Shown: positions 52,340 to 61,133, counted from the stretch's first letter. The stretch is 64,000 nt of DNA from Methylobacterium sp. B4 (GCF_003201865.1 NZ_QJJJ01000014.1:1-64000); one strand, 5' to 3'. Program-made: numbers and translations. The notes: a model not told the origin generated them from the letters alone.

Positions 52340-53611
52340 ATGGGCGGCTTCGCGCTCACTCCCCACCTCGCGACCTGGGGGATCGCGGCGCTGGCCACGC
52401 TCGGCGTCATCACCCGGCCGATGGGCTGGCCGGAGGCGGTCTGGGCCGTGCTCGGGGCCTCCGCCCTCGTCCTCCTCGGCCTCCTGCCCGTCGGCGCCGC
52501 CTGGGATGGGGTGCTCAAGGGCGGCGACGTCTACCTCTTTCTCATCGGCATGATGCTGATGTCCGAGGTCGCCCGGAAGGAGGGCCTGTTCGACTGGCTC
52601 GCCGGCCTCGCGGTGCGCGCCGCCCGGGGCTCGGCGACCCGGCTTTTCGCCCTGGTCTACGCCGTCGGCACGCTGGTGACGGTGTTCCTCTCGAACGATG
52701 CCTGCGCGGTGGTGCTGACGCCCGCGGTCTACGCGGCGACGCGGGCCGCCAAGGTGCGCGATCCCCTGCCCTACCTCTTCATCTGCGCCTTCATCGCCAA
52801 CGCAGCGAGCTTCGTCCTGCCGATCTCGAACCCGGCCAACCTCGTCGTCTTCGCCGACGCCATGCCGCCGCTGACGCGCTGGCTCGCGCTGTTCGCCCTG
52901 CCCTCCATGCTCGCCATCGCGGCCACCTACGCCGTGCTGCGGATCACGCAAGGCCCGACCCTGCGCGCGCAGAGCGTGGCGACCGAGGTCGAGGGCGCTC
53001 CCCTCTCGCGCACCGGGCTCGTGGCGGGCCTCGGCATCGTCGCGACGGGCGCCGTGCTGATCGCCGCCTCGGCCCTCGGGCGCGATCTCGGCCTGCCGAC
53101 CTTCGCCGCGGGCCTCGCCACGACGTTGATCGTGCTCCTGATGCGGCGCGGCGGCCTCGTGACGGTGGTGCGCGACGTGTCCTGGGGCGTGCTGCCGCTC
53201 GTCGCCGGACTGTTCGTGCTGGTCGAGGCCCTGGAGAAGACCGGCCTGCTCGGCCGGATCGCCGAGGGGCTGAAGGCTGCCGTCGGCACCGCGCCGGAGG
53301 CGACAGCCTGGGGCGCGGGGGCGCTGGTGGCCGTGCTCTCGAACCTCGTCAACAACCTGCCCGCCGGCCTGATCGCGGGCGCCGCCGTCCAGGCCGCCGC
53401 CGTGCCCGAGCGCGTCGCCGGGGCGGTGCTGATCGGCATCGATCTCGGGCCCAACCTTTCGGTGACGGGGTCGCTCGCCACGATCCTCTGGCTCACCGCC
53501 CTGCGCCGCGAGGGTATCGACGTGAGCTTCTGGCGCTTCCTGAAACTCGGCGCGCTGGTGATGCCGCCGGCCCTTCTGCTGGCGCTCGCCGGCCTCCTGC
53601 TCGCTCCCTGA
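52340..53611 (+). CDS. ArsB-type anion efflux membrane protein
   Basis: 423 residues from ATG 52340, with about eleven membrane segments. GGDVYLFLIGMMLMSEVARK, FLSNDACAVVLTPAVYAATR and FIANAASFVLPISNPANLVV match the ArsB/NhaD (ion transporter superfamily) core, with the matching C-terminal half NNLPAGLIAGAAVQA and DLGPNLSVTGSLATILWLTA. It could export arsenite or antimonite, but no arsR, arsC or arsA lies nearby, so arsenical resistance is only inferred from family. The DUF606 transporter starts 10 bases downstream. Confidence 0.87.
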   Translation: MGGFALTPHLATWGIAALATLGVITRPMGWPEAVWAVLGASALVLLGLLPVGAAWDGVLKGGDVYLFLIGMMLMSEVARKEGLFDWLAGLAVRAARGSATRLFALVYAVGTLVTVFLSNDACAVVLTPAVYAATRAAKVRDPLPYLFICAFIANAASFVLPISNPANLVVFADAMPPLTRWLALFALPSMLAIAATYAVLRITQGPTLRAQSVATEVEGAPLSRTGLVAGLGIVATGAVLIAASALGRDLGLPTFAAGLATTLIVLLMRRGGLVTVVRDVSWGVLPLVAGLFVLVEALEKTGLLGRIAEGLKAAVGTAPEATAWGAGALVAVLSNLVNNLPAGLIAGAAVQAAAVPERVAGAVLIGIDLGPNLSVTGSLATILWLTALRREGIDVSFWRFLKLGALVMPPALLLALAGLLLAP

Positions 53612-53621
53612 GGCACGGACC

Positions 53622-54554
53622 GTGAACGCAGCCCTGCTCTACCCCTTCATCCTCGTCGCCGGTGCGCTTCAGGCGCTCGGCAATTCCATGAACGCGCGAC
53701 TGCGCGGGGCCATGGTCAATCCCTGGCTGGCTGCAGCGACCTCCTTCGCGCCGATCGTCTTCGTCTTCGTCATCCTGTTCCTGACGATGCCGGTCCCGCT
53801 GCCGAGCCCGGACGATCTCGCCCGGATGCCGTGGTACGCGCCGCTCGGCGGCCTCGCCGGGGCCGTGGCGGTGTTCGGCGGTCTGGCCCTCGTCGACAAG
53901 GTCGGCGCCGGCCCGTTCAACGGCCTCCTCATCACCGGCAATATCCTCAGCTCGCTGGCGCTGGATGCGTTCGGCCTGTTCGGCCTGAAGGGCGGCGGAT
54001 GGAAACCGCTGCCCTGGCTCGGCGGCCTGCTGATGGTCGGCGGCATCGTCCTGATCGCCCGCGCGAGCCGCGGCGAGCCCGACCGGGATGGGCAGGACGG
54101 CCACGGCCTCAGCGGCCGGCTGCTCTATCCCTTCGTCCTCGGCGCGGGCGCGCTGCAGGCCCTCGGCGTCGTCTGGAACGCGCAGCTGCGCGGCGCCCTG
54201 GTCAATCCCTGGCTCGCCGCAGCCGTCTCCTTCGTGCCGATCGTCTTCGTGTTCCTGACCGTTTTCGCGATCCGGCCGACGCCCCTGCCGACCCGCGAGG
54301 ATCTCTCCGGAATGCCGTGGTGGGCGCCGCTCGGCGGGCTCGCGGGCGCGGTGGCGGTGTTCGGCGGACTGCTCTTCGTCGACACCGTCGGGGCCGGCGC
54401 CTTCAACGGGCTGCTGATCACGGCCAATCTCCTGACCTCGATCGCCATCGACCATTTCGGCTGGCTCGGCATGCCGGTCTGCCGTGCCCGGACGGGGCGC
54501 CTCGTCGGGGCCGGGCTGATGGTGGGCGGCATCCTGCTGATCTCGGTGGCGTGA
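53622..54554 (+). CDS. DMT-superfamily protein with two fused DUF606 (YdcZ) domains
   Basis: 310 residues from GTG 53622. Residues 1-150 and 165-310 are two copies of the same domain of about five membrane segments: the first reads LLYPFILVAGALQALGNSMN and PWYAPLGGLAGAVAVFGGLA, the second LLYPFVLGAGALQALGVVWN and PWWAPLGGLAGAVAVFGGLL. The linker (SRGEPDRDGQDGHGLSG) is charged. Single DUF606 proteins work as pairs of antiparallel subunits, so a fusion may be a self-contained carrier. Substrate unknown. It follows ArsB by 10 bases, likely in the same transcript. Confidence 0.88.
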   Translation: MNAALLYPFILVAGALQALGNSMNARLRGAMVNPWLAAATSFAPIVFVFVILFLTMPVPLPSPDDLARMPWYAPLGGLAGAVAVFGGLALVDKVGAGPFNGLLITGNILSSLALDAFGLFGLKGGGWKPLPWLGGLLMVGGIVLIARASRGEPDRDGQDGHGLSGRLLYPFVLGAGALQALGVVWNAQLRGALVNPWLAAAVSFVPIVFVFLTVFAIRPTPLPTREDLSGMPWWAPLGGLAGAVAVFGGLLFVDTVGAGAFNGLLITANLLTSIAIDHFGWLGMPVCRARTGRLVGAGLMVGGILLISVA

Positions 54555-54563
54555 GCCGAAAGC

Positions 54564-54995
54564 TCAACGCCCCGGCGGGATCGAGTAGGTGCCGGTGGCG
54601 TGGCAGACGATGTCGTCGGATCCTTTGGTCCGAATCGCCACGTCGCCGACGGCGAGCCGGCGCCCGATCTTGAGCAGACGACACTCGGCGATCAGCCCGC
54701 CCTGGCCGGGCCGGCGCAGGAAGTTGAAGCTCAGGTTCGTCGTCACCGCGAGGGCCACGGGTCCGATATTGGAGAGGATCGCCGCGTAGAGCGCATAATC
54801 GGCCAGCGCCATCATCGACGGGCCGGAGACGGTGCCGCCGGGGCGCAGGTGGCGCTCGTGATGGTCGAGGCGCATCCGCGCGCGGAGCGGTCCGACCGCC
54901 TCCAGATGGTAGTGCCGACCGTCCGCATTCATCTGCGGGAATTCGCGCTCCAGGAACGCGACGGTCTCCTCCAGGCTCATCACGGTCTCGCTCAT
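54564..54995 (-). CDS. PaaI/hotdog-fold thioesterase
   Basis: 143 residues from ATG 54995. The hotdog core has MRLDHHERHLRPGGTVSGPS, where the His-x-x-His and GGTVSGP pattern is typical of PaaI-type thioesterases, and LADYALYAAILSNIGPVALA is the central helix; NLSFNFLRRPGQGGLIAECR gives the following strands. It hydrolyses acyl- or phenylacyl-CoA in the cytoplasm; substrate not determined. It is convergent with the DUF606 gene (9-bp gap) and divergent from the CoA-binding gene. Confidence 0.87.
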   Translation of the reverse strand: MSETVMSLEETVAFLEREFPQMNADGRHYHLEAVGPLRARMRLDHHERHLRPGGTVSGPSMMALADYALYAAILSNIGPVALAVTTNLSFNFLRRPGQGGLIAECRLLKIGRRLAVGDVAIRTKGSDDIVCHATGTYSIPPGR

Positions 54996-55037
54996 GCCCG
55001 CCTTGCAGCACGCCCGCGCTTGGCGGACAAGAGCGGG

Positions 55038-55601
55038 ATGATCCCGACCCTCGACGGCGCACCCGACGGAATCGCCACCCGGCACGACCGCTACCCGGAC
55101 GCGCAGATCCGCGCGATCCTGAAACAGGCGCGCTCCATCGCCCTGGTCGGCGCCTCGGCCAACCCGGCCCGGCCGAGCTACATCGTCTTCAAGTATCTCT
55201 CCGAACGCGGCTACGGGGTCACGCCGGTCAATCCGGGTCTCGCGGGCCAGACCCTGCTCGGGCGCCCGGTGGTGGGACGGCTCTCCGATTTGGCCGGTCC
55301 GGTCGACATGGTCGAGATCTTCCGCAATTCCGCCGCGGCGGGGCCTCTCGTCGACGAGGCGCTGGCGCTTCCGGAACCGCCGAAGGTGATCTGGATGCAG
55401 CTCGGCGTGCGCGACGACGCGGCCGCCGCGCGGGCGGAGGCGGCGGGCCTCACGGTCATCATGAACCGCTGCCCGAAGATCGAGTACGGCCGGCTCTCCG
55501 GCGAAATCGGCTGGACAGGGGTCAATTCCCGCATCCTCAGCGCGAAGAAGCCGCAGATGGCCAGGGGCGGGGTGCAGAAGCGGACGATCGAGGGGACGTG
55601 A
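55038..55601 (+). CDS. CoA-binding domain protein (YccU-like)
   Basis: 187 residues from ATG 55038, with GAGCGGG just upstream. The CoA-binding Rossmann fold starts at ARSIALVGASANPARPSYIV, continues with FKYLSERGYGVTPVNPGLAG and GPVDMVEIFRNSAAAGPLVD, and ends with VIWMQLGVRDDAAAARAEAA and VIMNRCPKIEYGRLSGEIGW, the conserved Cys-Pro-Lys motif of this family. It probably binds CoA or an acyl-CoA; the cellular role is not known. It is unrelated to succinyl-CoA synthetase catalysis, as the active His is absent. Confidence 0.9.
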   Translation: MIPTLDGAPDGIATRHDRYPDAQIRAILKQARSIALVGASANPARPSYIVFKYLSERGYGVTPVNPGLAGQTLLGRPVVGRLSDLAGPVDMVEIFRNSAAAGPLVDEALALPEPPKVIWMQLGVRDDAAAARAEAAGLTVIMNRCPKIEYGRLSGEIGWTGVNSRILSAKKPQMARGGVQKRTIEGT

Positions 55602-55634
55602 GCCGGGCCTGAGAGCCGGCAGAGCGGGGTCCCG

Positions 55635-55769
55635 GTCATCACCGACGACATCGCCGAGGACCCGGCCTTCCGAGAACACCACACCCCCGCCGAGTACGGC
55701 TTCCAGAGCTAGATCTCGATGCCCATCGTGCTGCCGGACGGGACGTTCCAACGCATCGGTGACCCGTAG
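55635..55769 (+). pseudogene. Decayed GAF-domain fragment
   Basis: One frame reads VITDDIAEDPAFREHHTPAE, then YGFQS, a TAG stop (55710-55712), ISMPIVLPDGTF, then QRIGDP and a TAG at 55767-55769. This is the late part of the GAF domain found in sensor histidine kinases and cyclases, where YGFQSYISMPI and DGTFFGTLCAIDP are expected: the Tyr codon after YGFQS is now TAG and several codons after DGTF are lost. No start or remainder of the gene is present in the 290-bp gap between the CoA-binding gene and ohr. It is a remnant, not a working gene. Confidence 0.7.
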
Positions 55770-55891
55770 CTCCGCCGACACGCTGCCGATCGATCCCGGA
55801 TCGCCCCCTGCAACGGGCGATCCGGTGCCCTCTCGTCGCTCACGAGAGGAGGCCCTCGGACGGAGGGCCTCCCGCGATCATCGATCGGGCG

Positions 55892-56317
55892 TCACGCCAG
55901 CGTCAGCCCGACATCCACATTACCCCGCGTGGCGTTGGAATACGGGCAGATCTGATGCGCCGCCTCGACGAGGCGCTCGGCGTCGGCGCGCTCGAGGCCG
56001 GGGAGGCTGACCTTGAGGTCGGCGGTGATGCCGAAGCCGCCCTCGGAGCGCGGGCCAATGCCGACATTCGCGGTGACGGTTGTGTCGGCGGGCACCTTCA
56101 GCTTGAGCTGGCCGCCGGCCACCTTGAGGGCGCCGATGAAGCAGGCGGAGTAGCCCGCCGCGAAGAGCTGCTCCGGGTTGGCACCGGGGCCGCCCGCGCC
56201 GCCGAGTTCTTTCGGGGTCGAGAGCTGGACCTGGAAGCTGCCGTCCTCGGTGCGGGCGGAGCCGTCGCGGCCGCCCGTGGCGGAGGCGGTGGTGCGGTAC
56301 TTCACATCGACGGTCAT
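55892..56317 (-). CDS. ohr: Organic hydroperoxide resistance protein (Ohr)
   Basis: 141 residues, normal length. A thiol peroxidase that reduces organic and fatty-acid hydroperoxides using lipoyl proteins. The two redox cysteines are in FAAGYSACFIGALKVAGGQL and HQICPYSNATRGNVDV, the Ohr positions, and the active Arg lies in the TASATGGRDGSARTEDG segment. The promoter and an inverted repeat upstream suggest control by an OhrR-type MarR regulator; no ohrR gene is in the window. The flanking MFS gene is on the same strand but 138 bases on the other side. Confidence 0.96.
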   Translation of the reverse strand: MTVDVKYRTTASATGGRDGSARTEDGSFQVQLSTPKELGGAGGPGANPEQLFAAGYSACFIGALKVAGGQLKLKVPADTTVTANVGIGPRSEGGFGITADLKVSLPGLERADAERLVEAAHQICPYSNATRGNVDVGLTLA

Positions 56318-56371
56318 GGGCTGTCCTCGTGATCGGGGTTCGAACGCGGCCGATCGGTTCGGCTTGCTACA

Positions 56372-56401
56372 GAGATAGCGCGCATGTGAATTGTGCGCAA
56401 T
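56372..56401 (-). promoter_or_regulatory. ohr promoter with overlapping operator-like palindrome
   Basis: On the minus strand TTGCGC (56400-56395) and TATCTC (56377-56372) are separated by exactly 17 bases. The near-palindrome ATTGCGCACAAT (56401-56390) covers the -35 element, with attg/caat arms. Location and symmetry fit repression by a MarR-type regulator such as OhrR sensing hydroperoxides. Confidence 0.5.
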
Positions 56402-56457
56402 CTATATCGTCGCTCTCGGGCCATGTCTCCGTTGCAGAGCCGGCTGCGGAGCCTCGA

Positions 56458-57720
56458 TCAGCCGCCCCGACCCGTCTCCGGCATGGCCGCGACCGCGGCG
56501 AGGCTGATCCCGGCGGCGAGACCGAGATAGAGCCCGACTGAGCCGATGCCGCCCCAACCGACCAGCCATTGCGCAGCGAGCGGCGCTCCGGAGGCGCCGA
56601 CGATGCCGGCGAGGTTGTAGGTCACCGAGGCGCCGGTGTAGCGCACCCGGGTCGGGAACAACTCGGGCAGGAGCGCGCCCATCGGCCCGAAGATCCAGCC
56701 CATGGCGAAGAGTGCGAGGCAGAGGAAGCCGAGCACGAGGGCGGGCTCGCCGCTGCCGAGCATCGGCCCGAGCGCCGCCCCGAGCCCGGCCGTGACGAGG
56801 AGGCCCGAGAGCATGACGGGCTTGCGCCCGAAGCGGTCGGCGGCGAGCCCCGAGAGCGGGATCGACAGCGCCATGAACAGGATCGCGACGCACTCGAACA
56901 GCAGGAAGGTCTTTCGCGGGTAGCCGAGCGTGGCGGTGCCGTAGCTCAGCGCGAACACGGTCGAGAGGTAGAAGACGGCGTAGGCCGCCACCATGGCCAG
57001 CGTCCCGAGCAGCGTCGCCCTGAGATGCGCGGAGAAGATCGTGGCGAGCGGCACCCGCTCCGGTGGCGCCTGTTCGAGCGCGGCGCGGAAGGCAGGGGTC
57101 TCGGTCAGCTTGAGGCGCACGTAGAGCCCGACGCCGACGAGGGCGGCGGAAGCCAGGAAGGGCAGCCTCCAGCCCCAGGCCTCGAAATCCGCCGGGCTCA
57201 AGGACACGCTGAGCCCGAGGAACAGCAGGTTGGCGGCAATGAAGCCGATCGGCGCGCCGAGTTGCGGGAAGATGCCGTAGAGGGCGCGGCGCCCCGGCGG
57301 GGCGTTCTCGACCGCGAGCAGAGCCGCCCCGCCCCACTCGCCGCCGAAGCCGACGCCCTGGCCGAAGCGCAGCAGGCAGAGCAGGGCCGGCGCCCACCAT
57401 CCGATCGACGCGTAGCCCGGCAGGCAGCCGATCAGGACGGTGGAGAGCCCCATGATCATCAGCGAGGCGACCAGCGTCGCCTTGCGCCCGACCCGGTCGC
57501 CGAAATGCCCGAAGGCCGCGGCACCGACGGGGCGCGCCAGGAAGGCGATGGCGAAGGTGGCGAAGGCCTGGAGCGTCTGTACGCCGGGCTCGCCCTGGGG
57601 GAAGAAGATCGGACCGATCACCAGCGCGGCGGCGGTGGCGTAGATGTAGAAGTCGTAGAACTCGATCGCGGTGCCGACGAAGCTCGCGGTGAGGATGCGG
57701 CGGGCGGAAGGCGGGTTCAT
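56458..57720 (-). CDS. MFS transporter, metabolite:proton symporter (MHS) family
   Basis: 420 residues from ATG 57720, where the family start occurs: RRILTASFVGTAIEFYDFYI. Twelve membrane segments; the MHS motif RPVGAAAFGHFGDRVGRKAT between TM2 and TM3 is well kept, as is GQGVGFGGEWGGAALLAVEN in TM4. Members carry shikimate, alpha-ketoglutarate, proline or benzoate-type acids by proton symport. The start lies seven bases after the MaoC gene stop, so it is co-transcribed with a hydratase and likely imports that enzyme's pathway substrate; which acid is unknown. Confidence 0.92.
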   Translation of the reverse strand: MNPPSARRILTASFVGTAIEFYDFYIYATAAALVIGPIFFPQGEPGVQTLQAFATFAIAFLARPVGAAAFGHFGDRVGRKATLVASLMIMGLSTVLIGCLPGYASIGWWAPALLCLLRFGQGVGFGGEWGGAALLAVENAPPGRRALYGIFPQLGAPIGFIAANLLFLGLSVSLSPADFEAWGWRLPFLASAALVGVGLYVRLKLTETPAFRAALEQAPPERVPLATIFSAHLRATLLGTLAMVAAYAVFYLSTVFALSYGTATLGYPRKTFLLFECVAILFMALSIPLSGLAADRFGRKPVMLSGLLVTAGLGAALGPMLGSGEPALVLGFLCLALFAMGWIFGPMGALLPELFPTRVRYTGASVTYNLAGIVGASGAPLAAQWLVGWGGIGSVGLYLGLAAGISLAAVAAMPETGRGG

Positions 57721-57727
57721 CGGCGCG

Positions 57728-58717
57728 TCACGGCTCCCACTGCCAGAAGACCGAGCCGGTGAAGGCGAAGACTGGCTCGCCGCGCTGGTTCTGCGCCGTG
57801 TTGTGGTGGGTGGCGATGCCCCAGCCCGGCCGCGAGGCGGATGCCCGCCGGTCCACGAGGCGGCTGGCGTAGCGGATCGTGTCGCCGGCATAGACCGGGC
57901 GCAGCCATTGCAGGTCCTTGAAGCCCGGCGAGGGTCCGAGTTGCGGCACGGGTCCGGAGCGGGCGGTGAAGGCGATGTCCCGGGCAAAGGTCGCATTGAG
58001 CCGCTTCATCCATACGGCGGCGGTCTGCCAGCCCGAGGCGCAGAGCGCACCGAAATGCGTGGCGCGGGCGGCCTCCGCATCGAGATGGAAGACCTGCGGA
58101 TCGTAGGCGCGGGCGAAGGCGACGATCGCTTCCGCCTCGAAGCGGTGGGCGCCGAGATCGCGGGTCATGCCGATCTCCGCCTGCCCGAGGAAGGACAGAC
58201 GCTCGGCGTCCTCGGGCTCCGGCACCGATCCCGATTCCGACGCCAGCTCCACGGTGCGCGGGGCCGGCACCGCGCCCGCCCGGGCGAACAGTACGGCGAA
58301 ATCCTGCGTCATTACCGTCTCGCCGCGCCCGTTCTTCAGCGTCATGGCGAGGCGGGCCATGCCGCGGTCGGGCTTCGAGGCGGAAGGGCGCACCTCCTCG
58401 ACCCGGATCGTCGCGCTCAGCGAATCCCCCGGCAGGACCGGCCTGACCCAGCGCAGGGCCGTGATCCCCGGCGAGCCCATCGAGGTCGAGCGCGAGATCA
58501 GCGCTTCCGCGAGCAGGCGCATGCCGAGCGCCGCCGTCTGCCAGCCTGAGCCGATCAGCGTGCCGACGAAGGTGTTCGTTGCCGCCGCCTCGTCGAGGTG
58601 GAAGGGCTGCGGATCGTAGTCCCGCGCGAAGGCCACGAGTTCGTCGCGCGTCACGCGGATCGGTCCGGCCTCGTAGGTCTGGCCGGGGGAGAGATCGTCG
58701 AGGGTGAGCAGGGCCAT
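57728..58717 (-). CDS. MaoC-like double-hotdog dehydratase
   Basis: 329 residues from ATG 58717 with two MaoC hotdog domains. The first begins DLSPGQTYEAGPIRVTRDEL and has FARDYDPQPFHLDEAAATNT (the D-x-x-P-x-H hydratase motif) near residue 35; the second repeats it as FARAYDPQVFHLDAEAARAT near residue 210. Both keep Asp and His, so both could be active. Such proteins hydrate enoyl- or mesaconyl-type CoA esters; a role with the MHS importer downstream is suggested by the seven-base gap. The 273 bases upstream show no gene. Confidence 0.9.
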   Translation of the reverse strand: MALLTLDDLSPGQTYEAGPIRVTRDELVAFARDYDPQPFHLDEAAATNTFVGTLIGSGWQTAALGMRLLAEALISRSTSMGSPGITALRWVRPVLPGDSLSATIRVEEVRPSASKPDRGMARLAMTLKNGRGETVMTQDFAVLFARAGAVPAPRTVELASESGSVPEPEDAERLSFLGQAEIGMTRDLGAHRFEAEAIVAFARAYDPQVFHLDAEAARATHFGALCASGWQTAAVWMKRLNATFARDIAFTARSGPVPQLGPSPGFKDLQWLRPVYAGDTIRYASRLVDRRASASRPGWGIATHHNTAQNQRGEPVFAFTGSVFWQWEP

Positions 58718-58990
58718 GGAAAGCGAGCGTCGCGAGAGGAGTCGAGCGTGGCTACAGCATCGGACGCGGGCGCGCATCCCGGGCCGGAGCCGGCCAGCCG
58801 TGACGGCGGCGGCTTGCCGGGCGTCGTCCCAGGCCTCACACCACCCAGCGGGGCGCGGCCATTAACCCTGCGCCAGGATGCGTAGTGTGGCCCTCGGCGA
58901 AGGGGGCGCGCGATCCGTTACAGTGACGGCGAACGGCGATCCCCGGGCGTCCACCGTCACGCGGACGAAGGATCCGGGTCAGGGACGATC

Positions 58991-60109
58991 ATGCTCGACC
59001 GGAAGGCACGGGAAATCCAGCTCGACGTCATCCGCGGCGTCGCGATCCTCTTGGCGATGGGCTGGCACCTCAACGGCGGCAGCATGAATCTGGCCGTCAG
59101 CGACGTCTGGCTGCACCCGGGCCGGGTGATCGGCTGGGCGGGCGTCGACCTGTTCTTCGTGCTGAGCGGCTTCCTCGTCGGCGGCCTCGTCATCCGCGAG
59201 GTGAGCGCGACCCGGGCCTTCGACTACCGGCGCTTCCTGATCCGGCGCGCCTTCCGGCTCTGGCCCGTCCTCTACGTCTATCTCGCGGTGCAGGTAGTGC
59301 TGACCGACCGGTCGTGGACGAGCTTCGTTCCCCAGGTTTTCCTTCACGTCCAGAACTACTTCGAGACGCCGCTGCTCCACCTCTGGTCGCTCGCCGTCGA
59401 GGAGCAGTTCTACCTGCTGATCGGTCTGTCCCTGCCCTTCCTGGCGCGCCTGCGCCTGACCGCCCACCATGTCCTGGCGGGACTCGTCGCCATCGTCCTG
59501 GTGACGTGGCTCTTGCGTCCCCTCGCGGCGCTGGCGGGAATCGATCCGCACGCGCTCCAGGTTCAAACACAGTACCGGCTCGACGGCCTCGCCCTCGGCG
59601 TCGCCCTCGCGCTCCTGGCGCAGCGCTTTCCGGAACGCTACGCCCGGCTCGCGCGCCCGCGCCTCCTCAACCTCGCCGCGGCGCTCGCGGCCTTCACCGC
59701 CCTGTTCTGGATGACCGACGACCTCGCCCGCGCCGCCTTCGGCTATACGCTGGCCGCGATCGGCTCCGCCTTCGCGATCCTCGCCATCCACGGAAGCCGG
59801 AACCGGTTCTTCGCCTCGCCGCCGGCGCGGCTCGTGGCAATCATCGGCCTTTATTCCTATCCCATGTATATCTGGCACAACGGCATCGGCAACCGGATCA
59901 CACCGCGGCTGGCCGAGATGGCGGGCATCACCAGCCCGGATCTCGTGGTGATCGCGAAATACGCGCTCTCGATCGGGCTCGCGATCGTCATCGGGCTCGC
60001 GATCGAACAGCCCTTCATGCGGCTGCGAGACCGGCTGTTCTCGCGCGGCCCGACCCGGGCCGTCGAACCCGTCGCCGGCGTGGCCGCCCCCGGTCTCAAC
60101 CGCCCCTGA
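58991..60109 (+). CDS. Membrane acyltransferase family 3 (OafA/YrhL-like)
   Basis: 372 residues with about ten membrane segments. QLDVIRGVAILLAMGWHLNG carries the conserved R/H near the first helix, WAGVDLFFVLSGFLVGGLVI the VDLFFVLSGF motif, and LLHLWSLAVEEQFYLLIGLS the catalytic E-E-Q-F-Y region. It transfers acetyl or other acyl groups to surface polysaccharide or similar acceptors at the inner membrane; it lacks the SGNH domain of longer OafA. ATG 58991. The gene stands alone and is convergent with tadC, 52 bases apart. Confidence 0.9.
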   Translation: MLDRKAREIQLDVIRGVAILLAMGWHLNGGSMNLAVSDVWLHPGRVIGWAGVDLFFVLSGFLVGGLVIREVSATRAFDYRRFLIRRAFRLWPVLYVYLAVQVVLTDRSWTSFVPQVFLHVQNYFETPLLHLWSLAVEEQFYLLIGLSLPFLARLRLTAHHVLAGLVAIVLVTWLLRPLAALAGIDPHALQVQTQYRLDGLALGVALALLAQRFPERYARLARPRLLNLAAALAAFTALFWMTDDLARAAFGYTLAAIGSAFAILAIHGSRNRFFASPPARLVAIIGLYSYPMYIWHNGIGNRITPRLAEMAGITSPDLVVIAKYALSIGLAIVIGLAIEQPFMRLRDRLFSRGPTRAVEPVAGVAAPGLNRP

Positions 60110-60161
60110 CGGCGATCCGACGCGAGGCGCCTCCCGCTCGATGCGGACGCGCCGGCCCGCC

Positions 60162-61133
60162 TCACTTCATCATGGAGAAGGCCTGGATGCCGGCGGGCGT
60201 GAGGATCACCACGAACAGCACCGGCAGGAAGAACAGGATCATCGGCACCGTGAGCTTCGGCGGCAGGGCGGCGGCCTTCTTCTCGGCCTCCGTCATGCGG
60301 TGATCCCGGCTCTCTTGCGCGAGCACGCGCAGAGCCTGTCCCAACGGCGTGCCGTAGCGCTCGGCCTGCATCAGCGCCGTGGTGAGCGATTTCACGATGT
60401 CGAGGCCGGTGCGCAGAGCGAGGTTCTCGTAGGCCACCCGGCGCTCAGGCAAGTAAGACAGCTCCGCGGTCAGGAGCGCCAACTCCTCGCCCAGCGCCAC
60501 CGACTGGCTCGCGATCTCGACGCTGACCCGACGGAAGGCGTTCTCGATCGACATGCCGGATTCGACGCAGATCAGGCACAGGTCGAGCGTGTCGGGCCAG
60601 CCCCGCCGGATCTCCGCCTGCCGCTTCGAGGTGATGTTCGACAGGTAGACCTCCGGCAACTTGAAGCCGACGAAGGCCGCGACGAGGACGATGCCGAGCC
60701 GGACGATGACGGGCTGATCGAGCACCTCCAGCACGAACATGTAGAAGAGCCCGCCCAGGGTCAGGACGATCGGCATCACGAGGCGGAAGAACAGGAACGC
60801 CGTCTCCGCCCCGGCGCCGCGATAGCCCGCCATGGTCAGCTTGGTCTTGGCGGTGTTCGTGCCGAGCCAGCGGTTCAGAGCCAGCTGCTCCACGACCCGC
60901 TTCATGTAGGCCTTCGGCTCGGAGCGCAGGGAGACGCGGTTGTTGAGCCGCTCACGCTCGCGCTGGCGGATCAGCTCGCGCTCGTCGCTGACGAGCTTCA
61001 TGCGTTTGCCGAGCTGATCGGTCTCGATCAGCGGCTGGACCAGGGTGAAGACCGTGGCCGCCGCGGCGATGCCGATCAGCACCGTCGCGAGGCTGCGGGG
61101 GCTGAGCGCGGCGTTGACGACATCATCCAGCAT
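60162..61133 (-). CDS. tadC: Type II secretion-like inner-membrane protein TadC
   Basis: 323 residues from ATG 61133 (an ATG at 61157 is possible). Four membrane segments flank two T2SF domains: early ones around SLATVLIGIAAAATVFTLVQ, middle ones around IVLTLGGLFYMFVLEVL and LGIVLVAAFVGFKLPEVYLS, and a last at TVPMILFFLPVLFVVILTPA. The core WPDTLDLCLICVESGMSIEN and GTPLGQALRVLAQESRDHRM matches TadC. With TadB and the TadA ATPase it assembles Flp-type pili. Last gene of the tad set in this window, 73 bases after tadB. Confidence 0.93.
   Translation of the reverse strand: MLDDVVNAALSPRSLATVLIGIAAAATVFTLVQPLIETDQLGKRMKLVSDERELIRQRERERLNNRVSLRSEPKAYMKRVVEQLALNRWLGTNTAKTKLTMAGYRGAGAETAFLFFRLVMPIVLTLGGLFYMFVLEVLDQPVIVRLGIVLVAAFVGFKLPEVYLSNITSKRQAEIRRGWPDTLDLCLICVESGMSIENAFRRVSVEIASQSVALGEELALLTAELSYLPERRVAYENLALRTGLDIVKSLTTALMQAERYGTPLGQALRVLAQESRDHRMTEAEKKAAALPPKLTVPMILFFLPVLFVVILTPAGIQAFSMMK

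Noticed and set aside
56325-56345. ggggttcgaac resembling a tRNA T-arm
   Set aside because: No acceptor or anticodon stems can be formed around it; it lies in the ohr upstream region.
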